Shown here piece after piece: positions 18,806 through 28,260 of a DNA stretch of 28,260 nt. Each line of letters begins with the position of its first letter. Positions within the stretch are counted from its first letter, which is position 1. The position numbers were made by a program, and so were the translations under genes. The notes beneath the pieces were generated by a model, which made no database searches, was not told where the DNA came from, and was given only the letters and a program-made list of their open reading frames with translations. The DNA comes from Seminavis robusta (Eukaryota > Bacillariophyta > Bacillariophyceae > Naviculales > Naviculaceae): positions 1 through 28,260 of the forward strand of contig CAICTM010001489.1 in the NCBI GenBank assembly GCA_903772945.1. The letters run 5' to 3'.

Positions 18806-20332
18806 TTACGAATCGGACAGCAAACCATGATGCACTTTTTGATACACGCTTCGCATGAACAGGTGGTAATCCAACAGCATTGCTAGGCGAGGGTGTGCAA
18901 GCAAATCTTCACCAGAAAAGTCGGGGAGAGGACCAAACTGATTCGTCAGCAAATCCTCTACATGACGCCGCAGAAAATCCACAACCTCTTGCCGGTATTT
19001 CTGGTGAAGACCAAGAAAATCGTCATTCGAGAGGGTGTCCAGAATCTCAAGGTTTGTACAAGTCGTGTGGAAGATCTTCCAATCACATTGGTACTGCAAA
19101 TTGTCTGGATGATTCCGAAGGTTGGATTGGATCACTTGGAACAAGACCGCGTTCCAAAGCGTGTTGGATATCCCTCCGTCTTGACAGTACAAAACCAACT
19201 TTGAAGAGTCTTGAAAACCCATGGATCTCCAACTGATTAGCCCATTTTCATCGTGGTCTCCCCCAACGAACAAGTCTCGAATGCTGGTAGCGCAAATACG
19301 AGGAGACGATGTATCGGCAAATCCAAAAACGATCAAGAACCTCTCGGGGTTCTCGGAAAACCCATAATTCAAGTAGAGACCATTGTCCACAGATTCCATT
19401 TCTTCTTCGACAGACGTTGTGTCGTCGACCAATGATTGCTGTTTGAGATGAACAGTGACGGGACAATCATCGGCGTCTTGCTTCACAGAAACGGTGGCAG
19501 AAGCTCGATGATTGAACATGTCTCCCATGGGAACCAAGTTGGCAATTGGTCGATTTTCTTGTTTGGCATTTCGAAATCCCGCCCTCCAGCTCCTCGTCAA
19601 AACGACCGAAAAAGCCCACTTGACTTTGTGCGCATCCTGAGCATGACCAGGAAAGATATCTCGGAGACTCGCCTCGAAGGCCTGCCACTGACCATGCTGG
19701 TGGTCAAGATAGTTCCCCATCCCGAGCTTTCTCGCGTACGCAGTTTCCAGCTCGTCAAAGCAAACGCCAATGTCAAACGACCTCGGCAAGGAGGACAACC
19801 AAGCGTACCAAAAGCTATGATCTTCCTTTTCAACTTCCTGGAGTAGGACTAGGAAAAGACTAAATTCAGGCAGATACTGTTCCATCTTATGCGCCACCAG
19901 GGAATGGTAGGCCAAGCTCCTGAGTTCCGGTTTGGGTAGCATTTCGGAAGAAAGGATCACTTGGTTTGGGATTGTCATGACGGGTTCCTTGCCGTTGCCG
20001 GATCCCACAAGAGGGTTTGTAGCCAGCTTCACTCCCCACTCCCCGTTGTCCATCTCTCGAACCAGCTCGACACCGTTGAGCTGGATCCCGTTTTCAAGAG
20101 CCCAGTCTTTGAGAGAAGCGATATCCCGATTGTCTCCATCATCGAGGGAGGAGCCGATGGAACAGCACAGTAGCGTTGCATCGATGATCCCGTCGGGACA
20201 ACGAGTTCTCTGCACGGAGATCATTACTGCATCCTGTAACCAGCACCAATGCTCCGGCATTGTGCCAAGCAATAATATGGCTGTCGTAACGATACGCCGA
20301 TTGTAACGACGGCGGCGAATCATCGTTGTCAT
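18806..20332 (-). CDS. SET-domain protein methyltransferase, Rubisco LSMT type
   Basis: Single exon of 508 codons with the ATG complementary to 20330-20332. The N-terminus has a basic stretch and a hydrophobic segment (about 13-32) that may be a signal or targeting sequence; no clear plastid Phe motif follows. The split SET domain starts near DWALENGIQLNGVEL (76-90). An inserted helical iSET part (about 135-240) holds FWYAWLSSLPRSFD, then LVPMGDMFNH (266-275) and NYGFSENPERFL (322-333), where Tyr323 is the catalytic-type tyrosine. The roughly 150-residue C-terminal part matches the Rubis-subs-bind domain by position. The family uses SAM to methylate lysine (or histidine in SETD3) in Rubisco, aldolase, actin or other proteins; the substrate here is unknown. 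Domain order and length are normal. Confidence 0.88.
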   Translation of the reverse strand: MTTMIRRRRYNRRIVTTAILLLGTMPEHWCWLQDAVMISVQRTRCPDGIIDATLLCCSIGSSLDDGDNRDIASLKDWALENGIQLNGVELVREMDNGEWGVKLATNPLVGSGNGKEPVMTIPNQVILSSEMLPKPELRSLAYHSLVAHKMEQYLPEFSLFLVLLQEVEKEDHSFWYAWLSSLPRSFDIGVCFDELETAYARKLGMGNYLDHQHGQWQAFEASLRDIFPGHAQDAHKVKWAFSVVLTRSWRAGFRNAKQENRPIANLVPMGDMFNHRASATVSVKQDADDCPVTVHLKQQSLVDDTTSVEEEMESVDNGLYLNYGFSENPERFLIVFGFADTSSPRICATSIRDLFVGGDHDENGLISWRSMGFQDSSKLVLYCQDGGISNTLWNAVLFQVIQSNLRNHPDNLQYQCDWKIFHTTCTNLEILDTLSNDDFLGLHQKYRQEVVDFLRRHVEDLLTNQFGPLPDFSGEDLLAHPRLAMLLDYHLFMRSVYQKVHHGLLSDS

Positions 20333-21058
20333 CGTTGTCGTCCCCGTTTGCTTCCCCGCTTCGGACCGAATTTAACCAGTCGGTCGTCTCCTCCGTCCTC
20401 CGTAGAATAATTAATCGATCAATGAACTATGTCTTGTCTTGCTCTGCCTCAGCCTCGTTGGGGATACAACTATAAGCTATGGCGGCTGACTGGGGCAACC
20501 ACGAACGTCGTCGTCTCGAGCCTCACATATACCAAATTTTGGTCTTGTATACACTCCCAGACGCCAGGACAACAGATAACGCTCGCATTCGACCAAACAA
20601 ACCTGCAGGAGCCGGAGCTGATGAAAGGCTTCGAAGCTTTCTGAATTCGTACTAAAACTATAAGTCATGCATTAACTAAAAGAATGGATGTCATAGTGCA
20701 TGGTTTCATGGTATTGCAGATCCATTCTGTGGGTGCAGAGGTGCGAGCAGGATCCAAGGGCTAAATGTAAAAGGTCAAGCCCACGCAGCAATCGGGGCAG
20801 CAACTGGGGAAGCCACTGGGGTTCAGCAACCGGGGAGGCCTGAGGGGATTTTGTGGCGGATAGCAATATTCCTTATCTTGCTCCCTTTGAGGTTAATGCA
20901 TCGAAATCCCCCTTGTTGACTACGGCAAGGCTGTAAACACTAAATGTACCGTTGATAAAGAATCTATTACTAAAAAACAATCTAGCTACCGCGCTCTAGT
21001 TGTGGCCGGCTTGAGTGACCACTTAGTCCTACAAAAGGAACATGGCCCCGTCGCACGT
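20333..21058. other. Intergenic, no supported gene
   Basis: About 725 bp between the start of the SET-domain gene and the stop of the propeller gene. It includes TCGTTGTC repeats next to the SET start (20322-20340) and short CTGGGG/ACCGGGG motif repeats around 20800-20845. The open frames at 20429-20644 (+), 20477-20668 (-) and 20672-20866 (-) show no recognisable protein. Confidence 0.5.
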
Positions 21059-24016
21059 TCAAACGAAGAAGATGGAAACAAAAGCGACGCTCAAGAGGCC
21101 AGCGAAACCGACGGCAAAGGAACGCTTAGATGACGATGATTCCCGATTGGAGCGGTCCGGTGGGCTGGCCAAGTCGAGCCTGACCCTGAAACGGGCTTCC
21201 ACGGTTTGCGGATCGCTGGTTCCTTGCAAGTGACGGTCCCGAACGGAGGTAAAGTCAAACAGCACTGTCCCTTCCATCGAAACACCAGCGGCCACATTTT
21301 GAACAGTGCCCGAAGAGTCCACATATTCGTAAAGTCTAGGAATCGTGAGGGCGGCCACGCGGCACTTGCCAGTAGTCGCATCGCACTCTTTGGTTGTCGT
21401 TCCCAAGATGGGGGTTCCCGCACTGTTAATGAGCTCGACGCCAAGCAGCGGTGCCTGCGTGTTTCCAAAGCTGACATCCTTGAGGTCTACAACCTTTACG
21501 CCCTGGCCAGTCACGGCTTCCAAGCAGACTGATACCTCTCCACCAGGTGCAACGGCAGTAGTGGTGCCTCCCTCGATATTGGAGCCGAACTCGTCGCAGA
21601 AGTACGCTGGTTTGAACGAAGCGAAGAACACCAGAGGCGCGGAAGGAACATGAGATGACACTGGCCGGACCTGTGTTTACGTGGCCACGCAGCGCTTTTT
21701 ACTTACTGTTGAAGGCGTAATTGAACTGAACATCTTCGCGAATGTCCGTCTGTATGCCGGTACCGCAGCTCGCTTGTTAGACACAAGAACACAGCACACT
21801 TCGGACTGGCTTCCGCGATCAACCGAGCGAGGCATTGTCAAACGTACCTTGCCGCTCCCTCCACTTCGAGAGACAAAATTCTCCACCAAAAAGCCTTGAC
21901 CCATGTCCAATTGAACGACGATATCGGCAATACGATCTACCTTGACTGTAGTCCCCTCCAACACTTCCATTTTCAAACAGAAGGAAAGCCTGGCATAGCA
22001 CACACGTTGATTCGATTCAATCGTTTTAGATAGTGACGGGCGGGTGGCAATGCGCACAATCACAAACCATCAGGCACTTCACTTACTGTCCTTTGCCGAC
22101 GCCCTTGTCAACATAGTAATCTGACCCCGTGGTGGAGAGGAGTCCAGTATCCACACGTAGCTGCGTGACCAGGTTGAAGGTATCAGCATTTGGAATGGTT
22201 CCGGTTGAAGTTACCGGAGACACGGCGTTGTCAGTTGCTGTCCCTTCCAAAGCGCAGGGAGGCACAAACATGTTGACTCTGTATGTTCTTCCGGCTACTG
22301 CAGTGGGAGCCGATCCAAGAAACGTCAGTGCGAACTCTGGGTCTGTTCCGCCACCAAAATCAGTCTGAAAACTGGTCACCGACAAGAGCCAATCACTGCT
22401 TGTGAACTGATATACCCGCGTGACGCCACTGTCAATGGCACCAGTTCTATCCGCTAGGTGGCTTCCGACAATGACGTGAGTGGCATCCCCACTCAAAGCA
22501 ACCGCACCACCAAAGGAATCAGCAGCTGATCCTTTGGAGAGGGTTGTGTCTAGATCCCAAGTCGCAAAGTCGGCATTGTACTGATAGATTGTAGTTTTTC
22601 CGATTCCGGTTTCATTTGGTTCTCCGACAGCGAGAACCAGACCATCCGACGACAGCGACACGGCTGTATATATATAGAGCGATGCATAGTGGCACCAATT
22701 CAAGTGTGAATGGTAAGAATGACTGAATAACGACAAGGCAAGACCAGACAATTGACGCCACGCATGCAGTATGCACTGGTACTTACACATTCCAAATTTG
22801 GCTGACGCCACGGCAGTGGTAGGATAGAGTGTGTTCCCCTTTTGCACCCAGCCGCCGTTGTTGCTATTGGCGGTGGCATCATATGCGAAGACTCTGACCA
22901 TTCCCGCTTGTGAAGCCTGTGAGGAATGATAGGGCGCCCCTGCTGCTACAGTGTTCCCGTCGTATGATATGGCAACGGAATATCCATTTTGGTCTCCTGC
23001 GTTGACTCCAGCAATCTCGGCCCCCAGCTGGTTCCATCCCGAGAGTGAATCAATCCTTCTGAAGATGACGACAGTTCCCGAACTGGAAAGCCCGTTTGGA
23101 TCGGCAGTGATTTCTCCAATGGCGACCGTTTCACCAGCACCCGATAGAGCCACGGCATGTCCACTACGGTCCCCTGTTGAGACGTAACAAAAAAAACGAT
23201 TGCCAAAAGGTGAGATCAGCACATTTGTTGAAGTTTTTGGTTGTAGTTGCTTGTTTGTTTGCGCTGACCATTTAGAACTCCCTCAATTTGAGTTTCCTTT
23301 TCCCACGTGAAGGCATCGCCCACCTGTTGCCATACTTGCGTTTGTCCTCGTCGGTCTCCAACGACTCCATCATGTGTAGCGGCTCCAATAGCGATGCGAG
23401 TCCCATCAAAGTTGAGTGAAATGGCTCCTCCAAATCTATCGCGTTCTGAAGATCCGAATAATTCTATGAGCAATACCCATTGATCTCCAATGAATCGGAA
23501 AATGAGTACGCTTCCGTCGTATGGGAAAAGGTCGAATGTTCCCACGGCAACAGTGTTTCCATCTCCCGATAGACTCATGCCTTCACCAATTCCCTCTCCT
23601 TCCAGACCTTCCAAAGCGTTTCCTACGGGTGTCCACTGCTGCTGGGTGCCCACGGAATACTGATATACCCTGACCAATCCCGTGACGGCTCCATTAGTTC
23701 CGTCATACTCTGGAGACGCAATGGCAATTCTGGTTCCATCGTCATTGATTGCGACCCTGTATCCAGATTGGTCACCAGCAGCTGCACCTTCAATTTGCTG
23801 TCCCACCTGCACCCATCCAGTCTCTGACTGCAATTTTCTCATTCGCAATGGAACAGGAAGTTGACTCTGTCTGGAATGTGATGTACTAAATGGAGAGACT
23901 TGGCCACCAGTACCAGCAGCCTCGGCATTGGTGGTAGCTGTAGCTGTGCCCAACAGGTAAAGCAGCGCTGACAGCAAAAGCGTGCTGGTAGTACCGGTAG
24001 TGGGGAAAGGTTGCAT
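21059..24016 (-). CDS. Secreted/anchored seven-repeat FG-GAP-like beta-propeller protein
   Basis: Six exons are inferred on the minus strand: 23269-24016, 22787-23173, 22087-22663, 21848-21989, 21707-21749 and 21059-21606. Introns are 95-123 nt with GT-AG borders, and all phases agree, giving 814 residues. The first donor is the less usual GTCAGC. A signal peptide covers about 1-28. Seven repeats of the type GDQSGYSVAIS.DG..VAVGAP begin near residues 81, 143, 193, 250, 309, 375 and 428, enough for one seven-bladed propeller of the FG-GAP/integrin-alpha-like kind. Residues about 480-790 form a second, Cys-containing extracellular region. The last 20 residues are a hydrophobic helix, so the protein is probably type I membrane-anchored or processed to a lipid anchor. 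Adhesion or cell-surface binding is plausible, but the function is not known. Confidence 0.85.
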
Positions 24017-25394
24017 CTTGTGGTGGAGTTTAGAAAAAGATATCTTGGTGTGGCTTTACCTAAACTAAAAAGAAACGGCAACTTGTGGCGGATCTCTTCT
24101 AGACAAGGAAGGGAGAAGGGGGAAATGTGGTTAGAAATGAAAAGACGCATACTGTCCCCAAGCGGAATAGCACAAAAACAATGACACCAACACCAAGCAA
24201 TACCAAGCAGTACAGTACGATACGGTAGCTCGACCGCTGTCCACTACTGTACGGCACGGAACAGCCCTGAGCTCCTGCCGTACTGTTCATGCAGGGCGCC
24301 ATTGTCATTGTCATTGTCATTGTCAACAGCAAAAAACAAAAAGAGAACGAATTCGAACTCACCTCTTTTTGAATTACTTAAGGCACGTGCTGCTGCCGTT
24401 TGCTCTTTGCTCAATTGTGTAGTTGAGTTGAGTTGAGTTGTCTACTGATCGTCGATCCCTATGGGCTTGTAGTCTAGTCTAGTCTAGTCTAGTAGTTGTT
24501 ACGATGTTGTTTGGAGTGTTTTGTGATTTGTGGGACTTGCTAGCTAGCTAGTTGTTTGCTTGCTTGGCGGTGGATTGGAAATTGGAAGTGATGTGCAAGG
24601 AATAAAAAAGGTTCGCGATGAATTTGAAGGAACCAGCGCGCCCATCAGCAATTTGGAGAAGGTGAACCCCAAATAATGAGATGCCGTGAATCAACAAAGA
24701 CGCATTCAACCTCATACAGTATTCTGCTTTCAAAAGACATAAAGCAATAGTCACCCCATGAGAGTCTCGTGAATTCAAGAGAGCTAAAATCATAAATCTT
24801 TTAGTTTCGCTTGGTCCTGTCGTGGATTGCAAGTGAAAAGCATTTCCGAAAATCTGGTTCCTAGTTAAGTAATCACTTACGCAAAAGAAGGCTTTCCGTG
24901 TCTGTTTTACAAGTCATCACGTCATCACTTAAAGAACAAGAACCTTTTGGAAGATGCACATAAAACATGGTCCGCCGGTACGCCGGTACATGTACTAGTC
25001 TATTAATAGTACATGTACGATGTACCACCAGGTTCCGAACCGTACAGTATGGTCTACTGCAGCAGGACACACCCGCGCCGCTACAAGTTGAACGTACAGT
25101 TAGAGTTATACATTACTGGGTTCACGGTTCGGTTCATGTAGAGTTAGAGTTACATGCATGCACTGGTACCAGCCAGTACCTGGTACATGTAGACTAGCTA
25201 ACTACTTCATTCTTTCTTTCTTTGTTTGCTACATGTATTATTATTGTTATTTATGATCGCTCCATCACGGCATCACACGGTGAGTAGGGACTTTTTCTCT
25301 CTCTTTTCCTGGTTTTTTGCATGCTACCGCGCATGTGCATCGCATGATCAATCGAATGATTTAATCAGATTTCTTGAACGACCATGCAATCGAG
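24017..25394. other. Intergenic with microsatellites and palindromes
   Basis: About 1.4 kb without a supported gene, upstream of the propeller gene. Microsatellites: four CATTGT units (24300-24323), four AGTTG units (24421-24440) and four AGTCT units (24471-24490). From 24970 to 25200 the sequence is dense in GTAC, GGTACC and CTAG palindromes and includes a 12-bp inverted repeat (24986-25018). Open frames at 24548-24832 and 24873-25070 (both -) are unrecognised. Confidence 0.5.
24986..25018. repeat. Perfect 12-bp inverted repeat
   Basis: GTACATGTACTA at 24986-24997 and its exact complement TAGTACATGTAC at 25007-25018 flank a 9-nt spacer. The palindrome could form a hairpin. It lies in a GTAC-rich stretch and is not followed by a T-run. 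Confidence 0.85.
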
Positions 25395-25533
25395 CTAATA
25401 CTTCCCTGCACCAGGAGGAATGGTAAAGGATTCAATATCATCAGCCTTGGGAGCCCAATACTCGGAATCACGTGGGAATGGCTGGGTAGCCACAAGACCT
25501 TCTCCTTCCTTCTCCACTGGAACCAACTTGATG
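25395..25533 (-). pseudogene. Host coding fragment cut by the CACTA-like insertion
   Basis: Reading on the minus strand from 25533 down to a stop at 25395-25397 gives about 46 codons of ordinary, protein-like sequence: KLVPVEKEGEGLVATQPF, then PRDSEYWAPKADDIESFTI, then PPGAGK. The frame ends abruptly at 25533, exactly where the CACTA terminus starts on the other strand, so the 5' part of the gene was presumably separated by the insertion and may lie beyond the window. The last codons could also run into an intron at GTATTAG. The W.P...DI.SFTIPPG pattern faintly recalls ureidoglycolate-lyase-like cupins, but I would not name it. Confidence 0.5.
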
Positions 25534-25711
25534 CACTACGCTAAAAGCTAGTGTAAAGATCTTTCGAGTGTTTTGAGTTTGAGAGAATGAAAGTTATGAG
25601 AGAGATTAGAAAGCTATGAAAACTAATCTATGAGAGAGATCGTTGTGAAGCTCATTGAAGTTGGTCTCCCGCGGGAGGCCTCGAAGTGTGATATCGTAGG
25701 TTAAGGTAATA

Positions 25712-27200
25712 CATCTAAGTAGCGCATTTTTAGGTAGTGCTAGAATCGACATGCGTGCAGGTACCAAACGCCAACCAGCACGATCCCGATCTGTGACGTA
25801 ATTTCTTCCAAGAATGCGTGCAGTGATTGGAATCGGGATTGTGTGTTCCACATCGGCATGCAACGAAGGCCCGTCCGGCAAGACTGCCTGCTTCACGATT
25901 TGGGATCCACTTTTTGGACCGTCTTTTCGGGAAGGCAAACCCCCTTTTTGGTACCATAAACTACATCCCGATTGGTAAGCGGGCGGTTCTCCAGCACACA
26001 GAATCCAAAGCACCAGCCAGTGCGCCTAGCTAGTAGCAGCTAGTGTTGGCTAGCTAGCTTGCAACCATGGCATCATCAAAGAAGGAGTTTGAGTGCTCTT
26101 ACTGCAATAAAAATTCAAATCTGTGGGATATCAGCAATCTCACATGCAACAGAACAAGCGCTGCCACCAACTGATGCAGAAAGCCCTTGGTTTGGACCTT
26201 GCTTTCAATCCTATAGGTGCTAGACAGACAAGATCAAGGGCCAGAGCTGACCAGCTTGGTCTCACTGACACCGGTCGGCCCGCAAAAGCACCAAGAAAGG
26301 CAGCAAGAGGACAAGATTCCAGGGCAGCCATTCCACAAGGATTGCAGGACGAGGATGCCCATGCCAGGGCCTCACTCCAAGGTAGTGGTGGTTCCAAAGA
26401 AGACGCACACCATCGGAAACCTGCAGCAAATCCTCGAATCGGCAACAAAAAGGGTGCATCTAAGAAGCGCATTTTTAGGTAGTGCTAGAATCGACATGCG
26501 TGCAGGTACCAAACGCCAACCAGCACGATCCCGATCCGTGACGTAATTTCTTCCAAGAATGCGTGCAGTGATTGGAATCGGGATTGTGTGTCCACATGGG
26601 CATGCAACGAAGGCCCGCCCGGCAAGACTGCCTGCTTCACGATTTGGGATCCACTTTTTGGACGTCTTTTCGGGAAGGCAAACCCTCTCTTTGGTACCAA
26701 TAAACTATATCCCGATTGGTAGCGGGCGGTTCCCCAGCACACAGAATCCAAACACCAGCCAGTGCCCCTAGCTAGTACTAGTAGCAGCTAGGTTGGCTAG
26801 CTAGCTTCAGCCATGGCATCATCAAAAAAGGAGTTTGAGTGCCTTACTGCAATAAAAAATTCAAATCTGTGGGAAATCAGCAATCTCACATGCAACAGAA
26901 CAAGCGCTGCCACCAACTGATGAAGAAAGCCCTTGGTTTGGACCTTGCTTTCAATCCTATAGGTGCTAGACAGACAAGATCAAGGGCCAGAGCTGATCAG
27001 CTTGGTCTCACTGACACCGGTCGGCCCGCAAAAGCACCAAAAAAGGCAGCAAGAGGACAAGATTCCAGGGCAGCCATTCCACAAGATTGCAGGACGAGGA
27101 TGCCCATGCCAGGGCCTCACTCCAAGGTAGTGGTGGTTCCAAAGAAGACACACACCATCGGAAACCTGCAGCAAATCCTCGAATCGCAACAAAAAGGGTG
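25712..27200 (+). repeat. 746-bp direct tandem duplication inside the CACTA-like element
   Basis: Copy 1 is 25712-26457 and copy 2 is 26458-27200, the second a few bases shorter. Each runs from the leader (CATCTAAG.AGCGCATTTTTAGG) through the ATG (26067 and 26813, exactly 746 apart) to the coding stretch ending AAAAAGGGTGC. Differences are mostly single-base substitutions and one-base indels. The junction at 26457/26458 joins coding sequence directly to leader with at most a base or so of shared sequence. Confidence 0.92.
26067..26457 (+). pseudogene. Truncated first copy of the zinc-finger transposase start
   Basis: The ATG at 26067 opens MASSKKEFECSYCNK, the start of a C-x2-C-x12-H-x6-C zinc finger. 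One A is missing from the following A-run relative to copy 2, so the frame shifts inside the finger; the rest of the finger and the following basic region continue in another frame (from 26123). An extra G near 26340 shifts it again. The copy ends abruptly at the duplication junction and cannot make a full protein. N-terminal zinc fingers of this kind are known in Plavaka-type transposases. Confidence 0.8.
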
Positions 27201-28260
27201 CCGCTGTGGGGAAGGAAATGGGGACGAGAATGAGGATGGTGATTCTCCCTACCAACATTGATCGATTTCAACGCCGGATTCGGATAGTGAGCCTACTCAG
27301 TGAGGACAGTGAGCTCAGTTTTGGAAGGGTCAGTTGCCACATTGCAAGGTGACAACAAAGAGGCCTTGGATGATACCGGCCCCGCCAGACGAAAGCAACA
27401 TAAACGCATTCAGAGCCTACTGTGTCAAGGCAAATAAATTAACCGAGCTAACCGATTCGGAGAAGCGAGGTTTCAAACTAATGGATATCCTCCGTAGGAA
27501 AAGGAACACCTCTGGATACCTATGATGATGAACTTGCTTGGCATTTGGAGGAAAATGGGTCGCTAATGGACAACGAAAAGCTGGGAAAGAATCCAGACTA
27601 CCTCAGCAGGAAAAAACTGCTCCGAATTCTTAAGGAAAAGTACAACATGAGCGACAAATTACCTTTTGAAAAGGAGATAGTCCTTCCCTCATTGCAAATG
27701 CCCGGATCAAAGTCTTTTGCTTCAGTGCTCGGAATAGTGTGGAGCAATTGCTTACCGATCCACGACTCACAGATGAGGAATTCTGCTTTTTCAATGATGA
27801 TCCGATGGCTCCACCACCTGAAAAAGCGACCTATGTGGGTGAGTTGAACATGGGCGAGGCATACCGAAACGCCTAAAATGAATACGTGGATGACCCACAG
27901 AATAAGATAGGCATTGGGGTCCAGTTCTTCATTGATGGGGCAGTTACGGGGCAGTTTGACAACCTTTCAATCACCGCTTTGAAGATGTCATTATCCTTTT
28001 TCACCCTTGACTATCGGAAGAAGGATCAAGCCTGGGCGAATGTTGGCTTTGTGGTTAACTATTCGGAAGGTAAATCCAGAGGAAAGAAGATGTTTGCGTA
28101 TTCTCGTCATGACCAAGCACTTGAAGATTTGGAAGGTATGTTTGTGGGTAGGGAAGGAGAAACCTCCAATAAAAGTACAAAAGCGTAAGACTTCCATGCC
28201 CAAATTGAAAACATCTTGAGCAACTACATCCCCTTGAAGACGAATGGGATGGTATGGGAC
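26813..28260 (+). pseudogene. CACTA/Plavaka-like transposase, broken and cut by the window edge
   Basis: The second copy starts at the ATG at 26813 (MASSKKEFEC). One C is missing after the first finger Cys codon, and CPYCNKKFKSVGNQQSHM continues in the next frame (from about 26839). Frame changes recur near 27260-27330, 27500-27540 and 27690-27710. From there a frame with ARIKVFCFSARNSVEQLL and DEEFCFFNDDPMAPPPEKA leads to an in-frame TAA at 27874. The block IGIGVQFFIDGAVTG with LSFFTLDYRKKDQAWANVG (27907-28050) follows, then a second TAA at 28186, after which the same frame continues to the window end with DFHAQIENILSNYIPL. This module resembles the conserved region of KDZ/Plavaka-like (CMC) transposases as I know them. 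The protein is non-functional as read; homopolymer base-calling errors could explain some of the indels. Confidence 0.7.

Larger units (their letters stand above)
25534..28260 (+). mobile_element. Degenerate CACTA/Plavaka-like DNA transposon, left part
   Basis: The element appears to begin with CACTACGCTAAAAGC at 25534, fitting the CACTA terminus of the CMC superfamily; the neighbouring trinucleotide ATG (25531-25533) could be the target duplication. A non-coding leader of about 530 bp is followed by a zinc-finger coding start and, after a 746-bp tandem duplication, by a long broken transposase frame that runs off the window. The right terminal inverted repeat is not in the window, so the boundary is inferred from one side only. 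Confidence 0.6.

Noticed and set aside
24548..24832. 94-codon minus-strand frame
   Set aside because: No motif, no splice partner and no credible start context.
25606..26013. Minus-strand frame in the transposon leader, echoed at 26485-26751
   Set aside because: It appears twice only because the leader is duplicated, and the two versions differ by frameshifts, so it is not under coding constraint.

Overview
The window looks like nuclear DNA of a photosynthetic stramenopile, most likely a diatom. The evidence is: GT-AG introns, mostly about 90-230 nt; one protein with a signal peptide followed directly by Phe at the predicted cleavage site (the 'ASAFAP'-type plastid presequence of diatoms) fused to a PGRL1-like domain; a secreted seven-repeat FG-GAP-like propeller protein of a kind common in diatoms; and two DNA-transposon types (PIF/Harbinger and CACTA/Plavaka-like). 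No bacterial operon, CRISPR array or rRNA was seen. The species cannot be fixed from the sequence alone.

Layout. 456-2006 (-): DUF1295/steroid-5-alpha-reductase-like membrane protein. 2589-4999 (+): three-exon orphan with an Ala/Glu-rich helical region and about seven membrane segments, followed by a 75-bp tandem duplication that covers its stop codon. 5000-6153: non-coding, with a degenerate tRNA-like sequence. 6154-9266: an apparently intact two-gene PIF/Harbinger transposon, with the transposase on + and an acidic coiled-coil accessory protein on -, ending tail to tail 56 bp apart. 10106-13275 (+): three-exon Patched/NPC1-like RND protein with a sterol-sensing-type domain. 13439-14680 (-): membrane-anchored protein with two HxT motifs like 2H phosphoesterases. 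14985-16154 (-): two-exon Golgi-type glycosyltransferase (Gly_transf_sug/OCH1-like). 17106-18065 (-): two-exon plastid-targeted PGRL1-like protein. 18806-20332 (-): Rubisco-LSMT-type SET methyltransferase. 21059-24016 (-): six-exon propeller protein that includes a 43-nt exon. 25395-25533 (-): fragment of a host coding sequence. 25534-28260 (+): left part of a decayed CACTA/Plavaka-like transposon, which starts with CACTA exactly where the host coding frame breaks off. The first part of that element is duplicated in tandem (746 bp), and its transposase reading frame is broken by frameshifts and stops.

The host genes do not form an obvious pathway; this is a typical compact gene-by-gene eukaryotic layout. 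Exon joins were deduced by eye from GT/AG sites, reading-frame continuity and family motifs. In every joined model the phases agree and the total length is a multiple of three. The most unusual parts are the orphan Ala-rich/multi-membrane protein, the PGRL1-like protein without membrane helices, and the CACTA-like insertion with its internal tandem duplication.
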